A stretch of 64,000 nucleotides of DNA from Copromyces sp. CBS 386.78 (Eukaryota; Ascomycota; Sordariomycetes; Sordariales; Sordariaceae), in contig MU839244.1 of the NCBI GenBank assembly GCA_030685235.1, positions 24,640 to 88,639 of the forward strand, read 5' to 3'. Positions 12,377 through 25,200 of this stretch are shown here, piece after piece (the stretch's first letter is position 1; every line of letters begins with the position of its first letter). A program made the translations under genes and the position numbers. The notes beneath the pieces were generated by a model. It searched no databases. It was given only the letters and a program-made list of their open reading frames with translations, and was not told the origin of the DNA.

Positions 12377-13534
12377 CTACTGCGACAAGTCGTCACCCCA
12401 AACCTCCTTCGCAATCTCGACCTCGAGGCGCACCTTGGCCCACTGCTCCTCCACCGTCAAGTCGTTTCCTTCCTTGGTCGAGCTGAAGCCGCACTGGTGC
12501 GACAAGCACAGCTGATCCAAGCCCCTAGGGCAGTATTCTGCGGCCTCCTTCAGCCTCTTGATCATCTCGGTCTTGTCGTCCAGCTCGGCCTTCTTGCTCG
12601 ACATGACGCCCAGCACTACAATCTTGTCCTCGGGCAGGTGACGGAGAGGAGAGAAATCGCCTGATCGCGCGTCGTCGAACTCGAGGAAGTACACATCGAC
12701 ATTGAGCCCCTTGAACAGGGTCTCGGCCACGGGCTCGTAGCCGCCCTGGGCGAACCACTGCGAGCGGAAGTTGCCGCGGCACAGGTGGATGCCGATGGTC
12801 ATGTCCTTGGGCCGCTTGCTGATGGATGCGTTGATGATGTCGACGCACTGCTGGGTCAGCTCGGCGGGGGTCTTGCCGTGGCGCTGGGCGGCCTCCTTGC
12901 TCATGCCCTCGTCGCAGAGGTAGGCCAGGTTGGTGTCGTCCAGCTGGACGAAGCGGCAGCCGGCAGCGTACAGGTCGTCGAGCTCGGCCTGGTAGGCCTT
13001 GGCAATGTCGTCGAAGAGGGGCTCGAGCGTGGGGTAGGCATCGGCGTCGATGGCGTCGCGCCCGCCGCGGAAGTACACCATGGTTGGGCTGGGGATGCAC
13101 ACCTTGGCGGTGACGGTCTTGCTGGCGCCCGAAGAGGCCTTGACCGCCTCCACCTGCTGGTTTACGTAGTTGAAGTCGTCGACCTGGATCGCGTTCGGGT
13201 GGCCCAGCTTGCCGACAACGACCAGTCGGGGAGGAGTCATGCCGTGCGAGGTGACGTTGGTGGACGCGACATGGCCGCGCTTCTCGACGCCGGCCAGATG
13301 CTGTAGGAAGTCGATATGGAACCACGCGCGGCGGTATTCACCGTCGGTCACGGACTGGAGGCCGTTCTCGATCTGTTCCCGGACGACGGTAGCAATGTGC
13401 TCGTCCTCGACCTTGCGCAAATCCTCAGCAGTAGCGGCCTGGCTCTCAACCTTTTCGCGGGTCTCGAGGATGGCCTTGGGGCGAAGGAAGGACCCGACGT
13501 GGTCCGCGCGGTAAACTCCGGCCGGAAGAGGCAT
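12377..13534 (-). CDS. YxjG/YxjH-type cobalamin-independent methionine synthase-like protein
   Basis: A single uninterrupted frame of 385 residues starting at ATG 13534 (MPLPAGVYRADHVGSFLRP). It has the TIM-barrel fold of the catalytic half of cobalamin-independent methionine synthase (MetE C-terminal domain/UROD-like), in the shorter single-domain form known from Bacillus YxjG/YxjH. The visible landmarks are RADHVGSFLRP at the N-terminus, QLDDTNLAYLCD, IHLCRGNFRSQW and LSHQCGFSS; the His and Cys of the last two motifs fit the zinc/thiol site of the family. Full MetE is about 750 residues, so this is not the housekeeping enzyme. Probable role: methyl transfer to or from a thiol compound; the exact substrate is unknown. 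No intron, and third positions are strongly C/G. Confidence 0.85.
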   Translation of the reverse strand: MPLPAGVYRADHVGSFLRPKAILETREKVESQAATAEDLRKVEDEHIATVVREQIENGLQSVTDGEYRRAWFHIDFLQHLAGVEKRGHVASTNVTSHGMTPPRLVVVGKLGHPNAIQVDDFNYVNQQVEAVKASSGASKTVTAKVCIPSPTMVYFRGGRDAIDADAYPTLEPLFDDIAKAYQAELDDLYAAGCRFVQLDDTNLAYLCDEGMSKEAAQRHGKTPAELTQQCVDIINASISKRPKDMTIGIHLCRGNFRSQWFAQGGYEPVAETLFKGLNVDVYFLEFDDARSGDFSPLRHLPEDKIVVLGVMSSKKAELDDKTEMIKRLKEAAEYCPRGLDQLCLSHQCGFSSTKEGNDLTVEEQWAKVRLEVEIAKEVWGDDLSQ

Positions 13535-16275
13535 GGTTGGATATCTGTAAGGTTTCGAGAATCAAGAGGGTGTGAGCTGCTGAAAGGGAGGGCGAGAGAC
13601 AGGGCGGCTCGATATGGGTGTCTCTTTTGCTATATACCACCTGCTCACATGGCTGCCTACCGACATCCACCTAGCAATATGTGTTCAACCGGCGGGAGGA
13701 GGCTCATGTCGAAGGGTCTCGGGGTCTGATCATCCATATTGGGTGGTGAAAAGGAGGATTGCCGTGTCCAGCTTTAGCTCCAAAGTCCAAACAGCCATTG
13801 CCGTTGTGCGGGGTAGGAGGCGATGTTGCTTTGCAGGATCTGGGCGTGGGCAAATCTTTTCCGGAGGAACGATAACCCCAAGCTTTGGGACGAGGTGTTG
13901 TTCAGCTGGCGACTCGGCCCCGTTTTGCCCATCAAACCCCTTTGGCGGCTCGTGATGTCATTCAAGGCGAGTGGAAGTCCGCTGGCGATAAATCGGACTG
14001 CCGAAGAACAACTGTGGACGGGGAGCAGAAAGTCGGGACACCAGCCCACGCCAGCAATCCCGGCTCCAGTGGACACAGTGGAGTAAGTACTACTATTACC
14101 ACCACAAGATGTTCAGTTAGGGCAGTCCGACAGGGAGCAGTCATACCGCCGGCATTGCGAGATCAGACAAAGGACTTGAACATCATGACCACGGCAAGGT
14201 GTAGGTGACCATAGGTACAGTTACTGCGAGATGGCTTCATCTTTTATAAGGTATCCTGGCTTTCGAGTGGTACATGAGGCCGGCGGATGTCGTCGTGATC
14301 GGGGCCCTTTGGTGGTTGATCCTGTCCCCGCCCCCGCTATGCCGTACCCCACTTTCCGATGGAATGACTGCGGGGGTCAAGTGGAGCATCCAGCCTGTCC
14401 TGAAGTGGCATCTTCATTAGCTTTGGCCTTCCTCTTTTCAGAACTGAACACCATCAGGTCCCCTGCCGGCGGCCGCGGTCTTCTGCATCGTGTGTCACCT
14501 TTTCTCACCGAACCGGCGTATCACGGTATCACGGTCTCACCTCCAAAACCAAGGCCCTTTGAAGAATAAACATTCCGCAGCCGCGTCTTCCTCCGTCCTT
14601 CCTCATTCAATATTTCCACCTTTTTGTGACCGCTGTCAATTCGCGGCACGATCCCGTCATTCTTCGCCTTTTGATGACCTTGTCTTACGGTTACTGCAAA
14701 CCAGCCCTCTAGAATACGTAGGGTTCCGTCCCTTCCCCCTTAACACGACGTCTCAGATGATTGACAACAAGGCTTAGTGCATGCAGATTTTTGGTACACA
14801 TTTGCGCCTTTCTGTGTTTCGGTGTTCAGCTTACCCCCTGGCTCCTCTTCGTTCGTTCTTTTTCAGGCAATTGGCAAAAATGCCACGATGCTTGTCTCGG
14901 CGAAGGGCGTTCAGTTTTCATGGATAACCGATACCTCCCTCCATACCCAGGTCCCATCCATGGCAGCCTCCTCACCAGCAGTCCCAACTCGGCTTGTCTC
15001 ATCAGTCTCACTTACCTCACGTTTTGGGGGGAAATCCGGGTTACTCAAAATCTGGTTTCGGCACTCCTAGAACATATTAGCTAAAGAAGCGGTGTGTTTT
15101 GAGTTCTTCTTTCAAAAACCTTCGATATGAGGAACAGGAAACATGCATGTCCATGTCTTGTTCAAGCTGTCTAAGACATTGTCTTCTACCCTTTTCTTTC
15201 TTCCTCTTTCGGAGCGCGGCAGCGTGTACTCGCCTGGAGTAGAAGCGCCTCGCGCCCCCAGGCTTCGTCTGTATGACAATTGACAAGCGAGAGTCAAGAA
15301 AGGCGAGAAAAGAAGAAACGAGGTGTTCGTCTGGTGGTTGAAGCGGCTGCCGAACTTACGATTGATGGATGTGGATTTCTTGTTGACTTTTGGTGCGCTA
15401 GAGAATCGCTCGCTAGGCGTTCGCTAGCGACGGGCCATGGGGGGCTAGCGCAATGCGGAAAACGCCACCGTCTCGGTAGATGCCAGATGCCCAGATCGAA
15501 AAAGATGCTTGTTTTCAACGCCGCTCGCCTGTGAAGCCGTGAACCGACAACCGGGCGATCACTCGTGAAGAGGTGATGAGGCAGGTGATGCGTGGATCGC
15601 GGTCGGGAAGTGAAGGCGTGAAACCATGGAGCCTTACGTGAAGCCATCACGATCTCTGGTCGGACAAAGTGTTGTCCGCGTTTAGGGGACAAGAAAGTGC
15701 CGCGGGAATGCATCTGTCAACCACATCCAAGTGGACTATTGAGAGATCGTGGAGACAATCGTTGCACATACCATCACGAAGAGCTCAAAAGATGCAGTTG
15801 ATATAATCAATTAACTAAGGTTGGTGGTATAGTAACGGTATCCGACAAGGTCGGTATATACCAAGGTATCGAGGATTGACAAGGAAAAGACAACATCAAC
15901 AACACCAGGACAACCACCACACACACACACACACACACACCAGCGCCCATCGCACAGCACCAACACCCCTGCGCATCAAGACATCATAAACAACTTTAAG
16001 CCTATCCAACCGCAATATTCCAGAAAAATCATTCCCATTCACACATTTCATGCCCATCGTTCTCGTTGCCGACGTGCTTGCTCATCAAAATCATTCGCGT
16101 GCTCAAAATACAACTGCGGGGTATCCATCATCTTTCTCTCCTGTCGAACGCTGACCGTGTGTGGTTGAAAGGGTGGGTTTGTTGTCCATCTCCTCTCTTT
16201 CTCTTCTTTTTCTTTCTTTGGTTATTATAAAAGAGACTCAGTATTCTCTCAATTACCATTAGAATAGGTCTTGAT
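13535..16275. other. 2.7-kb intergenic region with CA microsatellite
   Basis: No coding region is recognised on either strand. A (CA)n microsatellite of about nine units lies at 15921-15938, within a CA/CT-rich stretch downstream of the hexose transporter. Short frames near 13.8, 14.5 and 15.4 kb are not conserved-looking. Confidence 0.4.
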
Positions 16276-18073
16276 TTAAACCTGCTTCTCAGCAGGGACG
16301 TCGAGCATGCCCTCCTCGGCGGCGTGGGCGAAAGTGGTGGTGGGCTTCCACTTGGCCGAGGTCCTGGGGGTGGTCTCCTCCATCATCTTGTCGACCTGCT
16401 CGAGCGAGAGACCCTTGGTCTCGGGAACGAGGAAGTAGGTGTAGACAAAGGCGCAGGTGCAGAGACCGCCCCAGACGAAGAAGACGGACGACTTGAGGTT
16501 GCCGCGCTTCTCGCCGACCATGTAAGGGGTGATGACGGCGATGATGGTGTTCCAGAGCCAGTTGGAGGCGGTGGAGAGACCGACACCGCGCGAGCGGATG
16601 GGGAGAGGGAAGATCTCGCCGATCAAGATCCAGGCACCGGGACCCCAGGTGGAGGCGAAGAAGAAGATGAAGATGGCGATGAAGGCGATCTGGGCGTTGA
16701 CGGCGTTGATGTTGTCGGCAAGAGACGTTTTGCCGTCGGCGGCATGGTGGGTCTTGTTGAAGCCGACGGTGACACCGATGATGGCGACGATGAACTGGCA
16801 GATGGTCATACCGAGGGCACCCCAGAAGAGGATGGTGCGGCGGCCGAAGCGCTCGACGGTCCAGAACGAGATGGGGGTGGAGAAGACGTTGATGATGGTG
16901 AAGACCATGGAAATGAGGAATTCGTCCTTGATGGCGCCGGTGGACTTGAGGAAGGGGGTGGAGTAGTAGAAGATGAAGTTGACACCGGTCCTGGTTTTTG
17001 TTAGCTTTTTTTCGATCCTGTTTCAGAAGGCATTTGGAGGGGAAGCTCACCATTGCTGCATCATCTGAAGAGAGGTACCAAGGATGGTCTTGCGGAGGTT
17101 AGAGTTGGGCTTCCAGACAGAACCCTTGAAGCAGTTGGCCCACGAGCCGAACCAGGTGGTGGAGGGGATAAGCTGACGCTCGTACTCCTCGTTGGCCACG
17201 ATCTCAGCAAGTTCGACCTGGATGTATTCGGAATTGGGGTCCTGGCCACGAAGACGGGACAGCGAGTTGGTGGCAGCAGCGAGGTTACCCTTCTTGACGA
17301 AGTAGCGGGGGGAGTCGGGAAGGCACATGAGACCACTGGCAAGGATGATGGCCCAGATGAACTGGACGCCGATGGGAATACGGTAAACACCGCTATCCGT
17401 CCTCTTCTTGGTTCCGTAAACGACGCAGGCAGCAAGCATGAGACCGATGGTGATGCAAAATTGGTAACCGGCGACCAAGGCACCACGGACCTTACGAGGG
17501 CACTACAGACATTGGGTGGTTAGTTAATCGCCCTTGAAAGACAACTGCTCTAGGGTGGAGAAAACTCACAATCTCGGACATGTACAGAATGACGACGGCA
17601 GACTCGAAACCCACGCCGATACCAGCAATGAGACGACCAGCAACGATAGCACCGAGAGCATCACCAAGACCAGTGATCATCTGGATCACGCAACCGATCA
17701 GGTAGATGAGACAGCCGAGAATGACAGTCCACTTGCGGCCCATCATGTCGGCGAGATCACCGGCAATGAGGGCACCAAAGAAGGTACCGCAGGACAGGAT
17801 AGAGACGATGAGGGACTGGTGAGATTCCGAGATTTTCGCATCGAGACCGGAGTTGGCGCCTTCGACGGCATTGACAAACATCTGCGAGCCGAGAACACCG
17901 TTGATGTAACCGGAGTCATAACCGAAGAAGATACCACCGAACGAGGCGAAGGCGCAGATGAGGTAGGCCTTCCATGTGACGGGGGCTTCGATGCGTTCGA
18001 CATCTTGAGTGTGAGCGAGCCCAGAGACGTGGGCCGCTGTCGGAACCGTCTCCTTCTCGTGGGCGGACGACAT
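16276..18073 (-). CDS. MFS hexose transporter, three exons
   Basis: A 556-residue proton-coupled sugar transporter of the Major Facilitator Superfamily, plasma membrane, twelve predicted helices. Exons: 18073-17570 (168 codons), 17502-17051, 16990-16276. Introns of 67 and 60 bp have GTGAGT/GTGAGC donors and CTAAC branch sites; phases are 0 and 2. Family signatures: FGYDSGYINGVLG in helix 1, DMMGRKW, GRLIAGIGVGFESAVV, the split ILYMSEI/CPRKVRG motif at the first junction, PDSPRYFVKKG, QQWTGVNFIFYY across the second junction, ERFGRRTILFWG, and PETKGLSLEQVD near the C-terminus. It resembles the Neurospora high-affinity glucose transporter type (HGT-1-like) by overall pattern, but I do not assign the symbol. 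CT-rich DNA upstream fits a strong fungal promoter. Confidence 0.92.
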
Positions 18074-18637
18074 GGTGTTTGTTGTGACTCTTGTGTCTGT
18101 TGATTTCCCTTTTTTGTTGTCGTCTGGTTGTCGTTATGAGAAGAAGAGGAAGAGTAGACGAGAGGAAGGGAAGAGGGGGATGAAGGGAGGTCTATCACTT
18201 CTTGCCAACACAAAAAGGAAGTCAAGAAAGCGGCTTAAGAAAGGGGGGTGACAGACGGGATGCGAAGCTCTTTATGTGAAATGAGTTTGCATGTTTTAAA
18301 GGTCAATGTGCAGCGCTAACATAGCCCATGCCATGTCCTTGGTTACACTCCGGAACCTTGTCGACTTTTTCGGCTTCCCCATGCCCATGCATGCCCACAG
18401 AGCAGAGTCCCAGAAGACGGGGGAGGGTGGGAATCAGGTGGCTGCGGAGGGCTTGGTCGGATCCGGCCAGTCAGAACCGGAGATGGGCACCTAGACCAGC
18501 CAGACTGAGCCAGACAGAGGGCGATTTTCCCGACTTGGCAAGGTGCTCCTTGGGGATTTCGCCGCTGTCCCGCCGGGGTCGCGTGCAGGACCTCTCCCAT
18601 TTGTTGCGGAGAAGAAAGATTCTACCTACACTACATA

Positions 18638-18879
18638 CCGTAATAACTCGCGAAACTGGCCGAAAGCTAACCCTGTTTTTCTGGCAGATGTAAGGCCCAG
18701 TAAGCCAACATACACCAGCAAATGCATCTGCCTAGTTAGGGAAAACTGAAGGATATTGCCCTCCACGTTAACTCACACACATTTACATGTACAGGAAGCG
18801 GGCTGAGTCTGCCAGCTCCCTGTACATATCTGCCAGAAAAACAGGAAAAGCTTTCGGCCAGTTTCGCGAGTTATTACGG
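18638..18879. mobile_element. MITE-like element with about 55-bp terminal inverted repeats and TA duplication
   Basis: The left arm (18638-18692) begins CCGTAATAACTCGCGAAACT. The right arm (18823-18879) is its near-perfect reverse complement. They match through about 55 bp with a few differences. The element is flanked by TA on both sides (18636-18637 and 18880-18881), as for Tc1/mariner-type insertions. At 242 bp with no coding capacity it is a miniature inverted-repeat element. Confidence 0.8.
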
Positions 18880-21561
18880 TACCCCAAATCCAGTGGAAGC
18901 TCCATGCTGCTTGCTGTTCATGCTCTCCATGGGGTCTCCAGGCCGTGGTGGTCATCCTCCCCGGGGTCCCATCCATGCAGCGCCATGCACGAGAGATGCA
19001 GAATAACGCCGAGCGAGAGAGCTTTGACCCAGAGCTTGGCCTTGAACCGTCTGGTCCGCCCCCTGTCCGTTCCCGAGGCTAGTGCCCCTTTGGTTCCCCA
19101 AGACATGTCTCTGAAATTCTGAATCATACCCCCCTTCATAAGCCGTATCCGTATTGTAACGTCATGTGAAGGAACGCATCCGTACAGCGTTTCTGAACCC
19201 CATTATGGTGCGTTACATTCCTTACGCAAAATTACGTGAGACTTGACCGCCGCACTCCCCTTCCGTTACCTCTTCTTCCTCCCGGTATGGAATGTCTCGG
19301 GTCTCGTTCTGTCCCGAATTGGCATTGTTTGGTCGTCAATCCTCAGTGTTCCATTCTTCGATGCGTGTCTTGCCTTTCGTTTTTCTTCAATGGAGACATG
19401 GGGCAATTCCTGACGAGTAACGACGTCTTGGTCATTTGGAAACTTTCATGCGATTTATACAAGCCAACCACCTGCCGCCGGGAATGGAAGAGACCTCCAA
19501 ATCACCCGCATTCCACACCGTTTGCATAACCCCCTCGGTCAACTGTTCGCGTTCAAAAATAGGCCTTGATCCTTGGAATCGATAGCCGAGCCGGCGATGT
19601 TCTCTTTCAGCCGTGTGTCCCCTCCCTTCTAAACGTCAATGACGAGGCCGGGCGTCCTTTACCGGGCATTACATACAAACATAGCTGTATGTACCTATAA
19701 TACCTTACACTACACCGAAGACCAGTTCCGCCGCTATGCAACCCGAACCCCGGACCACCCATACGTCAAAGCTGCATCTCTTGGAAGAAAGATCCTCTTG
19801 GCTCTCAGCTTCTCTCGGTCTCGTTCCGAATGACTGGTTCCAGTGATAGCTCCCGCGTGATTGATGCTGTTTACACATCATAAGCGACCTATAGGCGCAA
19901 TTCCCAACTCAACAATTGACCGAGTGAACGCCCGTCCAGCTTGCGCGGTGTGGTTACATTGTCGAAATACCATGGTAATGGCAACGACGATGATTCGCAT
20001 TCGTTCGCCGAGATGGATTGTAATTCGTATGTAGATGAAGTATAGCTGCGTTCGGTGCTTCTCGAAACAAGCGAGAGCGGAACCCTTCCCTCAATCGTCC
20101 ACTATGTACGACCGGTGAAATTTAATGTACCTGGTCGTTACACATAATAGACCAGCAGCATCCATCTCTCATCTTCAGATTCCAGATTCCAGAATTTCAG
20201 ATAAGGGATGATATGGATCTCTGTTCTTCCTGTGCATACGGTTGTACGTGACTGACTGGCCGGGGGCTCTCAAGGGCAGGACCGAAAGGAATGGAACGGC
20301 CCCTTCCTGCGTGTAATTTTGAACCCAAAGAATGGAAGACGGGATGTTGGCCAAAGCAACGGCCGATGGTGCAGGCAGTACGTGCGGCCTTTCGGTTACT
20401 ATTCCCAATCTACCTCCCGCTCCTTATTTGTCCTTGTTATAGATTGCCGCCCGCCACGGTTCGCTCCCGCCGTACCGCTGCAGCCTTGTTCCTGTCGTTG
20501 AAATTTGTGGTAGTGAACCCGTTGATGATTATTATGATGAAGATGCTCTAACAGCACGGACCAGCTTACACAGCCGGGGGGTGAGAAATTTCGGCTCCTC
20601 CAACCAGTATCGTAACTTTCATTACACACACAACGTTTAAACTCGTTGTTCAAAGCCATGTTCCTTGTCTATGATTTTTCTTGTCATCTATGGGAATACC
20701 CTTCCATGAACGCAATGGGATCATCCAGCGATCTTCGTTGCAGTAGCCCAAAGGTTTTGGGTTTGGGTTCGTTGCGGTTTTTGCGGGTCGCACCGACGTT
20801 GTTCCTGCACCCTTCGTATTTAGAACCCTTGAGATGACCCCGCTAATAACGATGATGATGATGCTTCATTATACACTACCTACGCTGCATCAGTACCAAA
20901 GCTTCAGGCAAGTGATGAAATCTGCAATAGGATCAACGCAAGCAACGAGTAAAACTGTAACACATGTTGATCACCAGTCCAGCCTTGCCGTACCACCCAT
21001 ACCATATCAAAATTGGGGTCCTGTCTACACAGCATGGATCAGTTTGAGGCTGAAGTTATGTATGTGATCATGGTGGTGGTACGCAACACGATACCTTAAC
21101 TCATCTCCCTTTCCTCGAAACCCTTCCCCGCCGGTCTGTCTGCTGGCATCATCCGAGTACGTACCGAATTCATGATGCCCAGAACTGACATCGTGGTCGC
21201 CAAGGAGCCCAAACGAGTCAGGTATCTCTGCTTCAGCGTGCTTACAATTGAGAGCCAAGTACCTCTAGCCAAGCTCGCTGTCGTCCTCCCACGCCCACAA
21301 AAGGAGCCGCAAAAAAGAAGACGTCCAGAAGGTACAGTAGACCTATCCCGCCAGCTCGGCAAGACGATACGATACGATTAAAACCCCCCTTCGGCAGTAC
21401 TTGCACATTAGTACCGGTTCTTTTATGGGCGCATTGCATACATCATCAAACTAATCCGGATAAAGCGTTGTCTTTGTTGAACGAGCCGGTTCGGTTCGGA
21501 CGTTGGGTATTGCCTACACTGACTCGCATACGGCATACGGCAGCATACCATACATATCGCG

Positions 21562-21638
21562 TACTCGTCTGGGCTCGAATCGCCCTTCAGACCCAATGCG
21601 CCAAGGGGTGTGACAGGCGATTCGAGCCCACACGAGTA
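21562..21638. repeat. Long imperfect hairpin
   Basis: The arm 21562-21584 (tactcgtctgggctcgaatc...) is the reverse complement of 21616-21638 apart from a small internal mismatch; the loop is 31 bases. The arm contains a GGCTCGAATC motif reminiscent of a tRNA T-arm, but no cloverleaf could be built. Confidence 0.6.
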
Positions 21639-21709
21639 GGCATACTCGGGGTTACTTTCACATACATTACTCGGTGTCTCTCTAAGGCCCTGATCGGCTC
21701 ATGTCTTTA

Positions 21710-21906
21710 GCTGTGAAATTGTATCCTTTTTTGCCAAGGCCGTTCTTTGACCAATCGGTTGGCGTTATTTTTATCCACTGGTACTTCTTGGCCACGCAGA
21801 CACCTGGGTTTGGTTGGTTTTTGCGCGCGTTTGGCGAATCTTTGGAAGGCCACCAAGTACTGCAGGTAGAGGGTGGGCCTGCCAAGAAAAGATACAATTT
21901 CACGGC
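21710..21906. mobile_element. MITE-like element, about 30-bp imperfect inverted repeats, TA duplication
   Basis: The left end (gctgtgaaattgtatccttt) and right end (reverse complement gccgtgaaattgtatctttt) match over about 30 bp including a GCCAAG/CTTGGC block. TA flanks both ends (21708-21709 and 21907-21908). It is 197 bp, non-coding, and consistent with a Tc1/mariner-derived MITE. Confidence 0.7.
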
Positions 21907-22200
21907 TAAGGGGATACTGCTTCATGAGCAGTATGAAAGCTGTTCAAGGATATTCTACACTAGCAGGGCTGTGCCTCATCTTTTACCAAAACGCTTTCCT
22001 TCTTTCGATAGGGGCATGGGCACTGATGTACCATTTGAAGCAATAGCACCTTAGTTAGCTTCCTTGGCAACTTTTCAAACTGTTCTGCTTATGTACCGAT
22101 TTTTCAAACTCGAACCACTATTGCCAAGCGATTGCCAAGCACAGTTTGAACCAATAAAATCGATTAGTTTCGAACTTTTTGGTTTAAAAACTCACAATTT

Positions 22201-22228
22201 GATACTGGAGGGTAGACCCTCCAGTATC
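22201..22228. repeat. Perfect 12-bp-arm palindrome
   Basis: gatactggaggg at 22201-22212 and ccctccagtatc at 22217-22228 are exact reverse complements with a 4-base loop. A partial third copy (cctccagtatcg) follows directly. Confidence 0.8.
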
Positions 22229-25200
22229 GCCTCCAGTATCGTTTCCAGTTGCGACTTTTGAATACTTTTGAAGAAAGCCAAACCTACCCCCTGTCACCCA
22301 AGTACCAAAACCCCCCTGCTACCCTCGATACTGCTCCCAGAGCAGTATCAGCCGATCAGGGCCTAATGGGAAGTAGTAATAGGAGCTTCATGTCTGTTTT
22401 GGGCATCATCGGTACCGTTACGTGTCGTCGCTTGGTCCATAGGGCCGGATCGCCTCCTCTTCCATCCGTCTCACCCGGCGGTTTTGGCGACGGCGAGATT
22501 GACGGCGACGGTGACCGTGACTACTGCGACATTGTTACCACTTATCAGTTCAGTTGGCCCTTCGCTCCCGACAACAAACTTTCTTCTCTTCAACCACAGA
22601 TAATTACCGTGCATCACGACCGAGTCATCAGCACGAACGGTAACAATCGTCGTAACGTTCATTTCCAACCTTACACAGCTTGTACAGCTTCGACGTTACA
22701 ACAACTTGGACACCCCCCATATGTTCGTCCCAAAGAAGAAAACCACCGAATGCTGCTGGCCCCAACAGCTCAGTGGAGTTCAGGCACCGGGCGCGCCAAC
22801 GCCTAGCTAGGACAAGCATGGAAACGTGGTCCGGGGCGACAGGGGCCCGAACCAGTCCAAAGTGCAGGACAGGGTCGCTTGTAAACGGTCCTTTTCTGGG
22901 TCCCTTTTTCTCCTCGCATGCGCAACGCTTCTGGACTCCAACCGGACGTCTCCATTGTGCTCCATTCTCTCCATTCTTCGCCAGTCCCCATCCTCTCACG
23001 GTTGGGGCTTGCCCCGCCCCCGACCTCGCGACCTCGTTTCCCCAGATAAACTCTATCCCCATGATGGTCTTTGGGAGCGGGCTTCTTCCCCATGGGACGG
23101 GTGGATTTTGGCCACGTACGATTGAGGAGACAACGAACGACCAACAGACCTGGGGAAATCCCCGCCCAATACCACCGCGTGAAATCGTTTGTGGGTATTG
23201 GTGATTTGCAAAGTAAAAGCCTTTTCTTTCCTGGCATGTGACTTTCTTCATTCTAGAATTTTAATAACAAGCAAAATTCAAGACCGCCGGGAACGGGACC
23301 TAACGAAGCGGACGACGGTGGGGCATTCCCATCCCTTGAGCAAACTTGACATGACTTCGTCAGCACTTGGCAAATCGGGCTTGCCTGGCAGTCCTGGCAG
23401 GCCAAGGAGCTAAAAACCGTCCATGACATGAGTGGCTGTTCCGCTGTAAAAACCACTGAACGGCCACCACCGTCGGTTCCCGGCTACCGTTAGGTGAGGC
23501 CATTCCGCATCTTCGTTGCCTTGGCCCAGAATTCGCTAGCTTGCCGAGCCCAGCCCTTCTAGAGACAAAGCTCTTTTAATATCCGGGATTGGACAGTGGA
23601 GATGGAAAAAATCTTTGTCTGTCATGCTCGCTTTTTGGTGCTGGGATTTCCATCACCGGGCAGAATGATAAACCTGCTCTGCTGCTGGACATGCCCTACC
23701 TAGGTGCACTTCCAGTGCACGAATGCCCTCTGTTTCCATGGAACCAGGGGGCTGGACAGGCAGCTGAACTTTTTAACAGCGCAACAAGCCGCAAGATGGT
23801 CAACATTCGATTTCTTACGGTGTACGCAGCAGCAGCAGATGAAGGATGCACCGCACAGTTGAAACAGTCGACTGTGTCCGGCCAGCCAGCCTGGACACCT
23901 GGACGGTAACCCGCATCATGTGCCCCTGGATATCAAATGTGGTCTCATGTGACAAAGGTTTCTTTCTTTGTCGTTGTTGTTGTTCTTTTCTTCGGCAGCC
24001 TACTCGAGGGCTGGATGCGCCCTTTGTTGCACGTGTCGCATGATTCCCTTCAAAAGAGTTGTGCCGGTGGTTGGCAAAATTTGTCAAAGAAACTTTTGTT
24101 TGTTAGTTCGACAGGCTGGAGCAGCCCTGTTTGCCCTACCAGTCAGCCGCCTGGCTACCTGGCGACACTACCTATAGACCACAGCCGCGAAGGTTCTGGT
24201 TCCAGGTCTGGATCTCCGAGTGGCCAGCGCTCCTCTTTGTTTCGGATCCCAGCTCGTTATTTGCCGGATCTACAAATCAATCTTCAGGACCGGAGGTTGT
24301 TTGCACGAGGTCCCTGCTGCCAGCCTTGCCATCTCATCCACGAGGAATTCAAGCTTGTTCGGCTGCATTCTTCGAGAGACAGACCGCAGACTGCTGAGAC
24401 GTTTGGTGCTGTGGACCGTTGAACTTGGATGGACACACAGGGGATCAGAGTGGTCTCCGTTCATGTGTACCTACGGCGTGGCACTTGAGCAAGGTAATGG
24501 TTTCGTGGCCAATCCCTTTCCGCCGACGTGCTTCTTACTGGCCCCACATCACGTCTGGTCCCTAATGGGGGGGGGGTCCTCTTCATTTCCGTGTTGTGGT
24601 CGGGTGTGCCACCATTGGGTACGCGGTGCAGAGGACCGGAGGTCGATGACCGGATGTATTCCCTATTCTGTCTTTCTTTTCGGGCCGTTCTGGGGGCTGT
24701 TCTGACCAAAAAAAGTCGGCTGCGCTGCAGTACCGTGCCGCGTTAGCAAAGAGGCGTTGGTCATTCGCGATCCGGGAGTGCATTTGTAAATTGCGCAGGA
24801 TGATTTTGTTTACAAATCGAAAAGATGGAGAAGCAGATTTTAGTTCTAGATAGGTAGTCAGGAGACCGCCCTCTGTCTAGTCATGGCGCTCGCTGGCCTT
24901 CAGTCTTGTCCTCTTGTGTCGGTGAGTTTCTGCTTTCGTCAAATCCCTTTGCCTCCTGACAACTTCATCGTCGTGTGGGTGCTGTCAATTGCCGTGGCCG
25001 AGGCGTGCAAATGCTAACCTTGTCTAGGAATGACGACGAGACAGGTGCCATGACCGTCAACTTCGCTCCTTGCTTTCCTAGCTAAGCCGCCAATCAGTCC
25101 TCCATCATGATGGCGCCTCGAATATCCCAAATTCGACTCAACATACGTCGCGATCTTCTCTATGACGACGATATGGCCACGCCGGGACTCGAGTCGCTTT

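Noticed and set aside
12524..13325. Arg/Pro/His-rich frame of 266 codons within the methyltransferase gene
   Set aside because: Shadow frame caused by strong third-position GC bias of the real gene.
16289..17053. Long Arg/His/Leu-rich and Gly/Glu-rich frames within the transporter gene
   Set aside because: Shadows of the real coding exon on both strands.
21562..21638. Hairpin as a tRNA
   Set aside because: The arms pair with each other over 20 bp instead of forming a cloverleaf.
22249..23251. Frames of 170-210 codons on both strands at 22.2-23.3 kb
   Set aside because: Open on both strands at once with no recognisable motif; the plus and minus frames overlap and neither has convincing composition.
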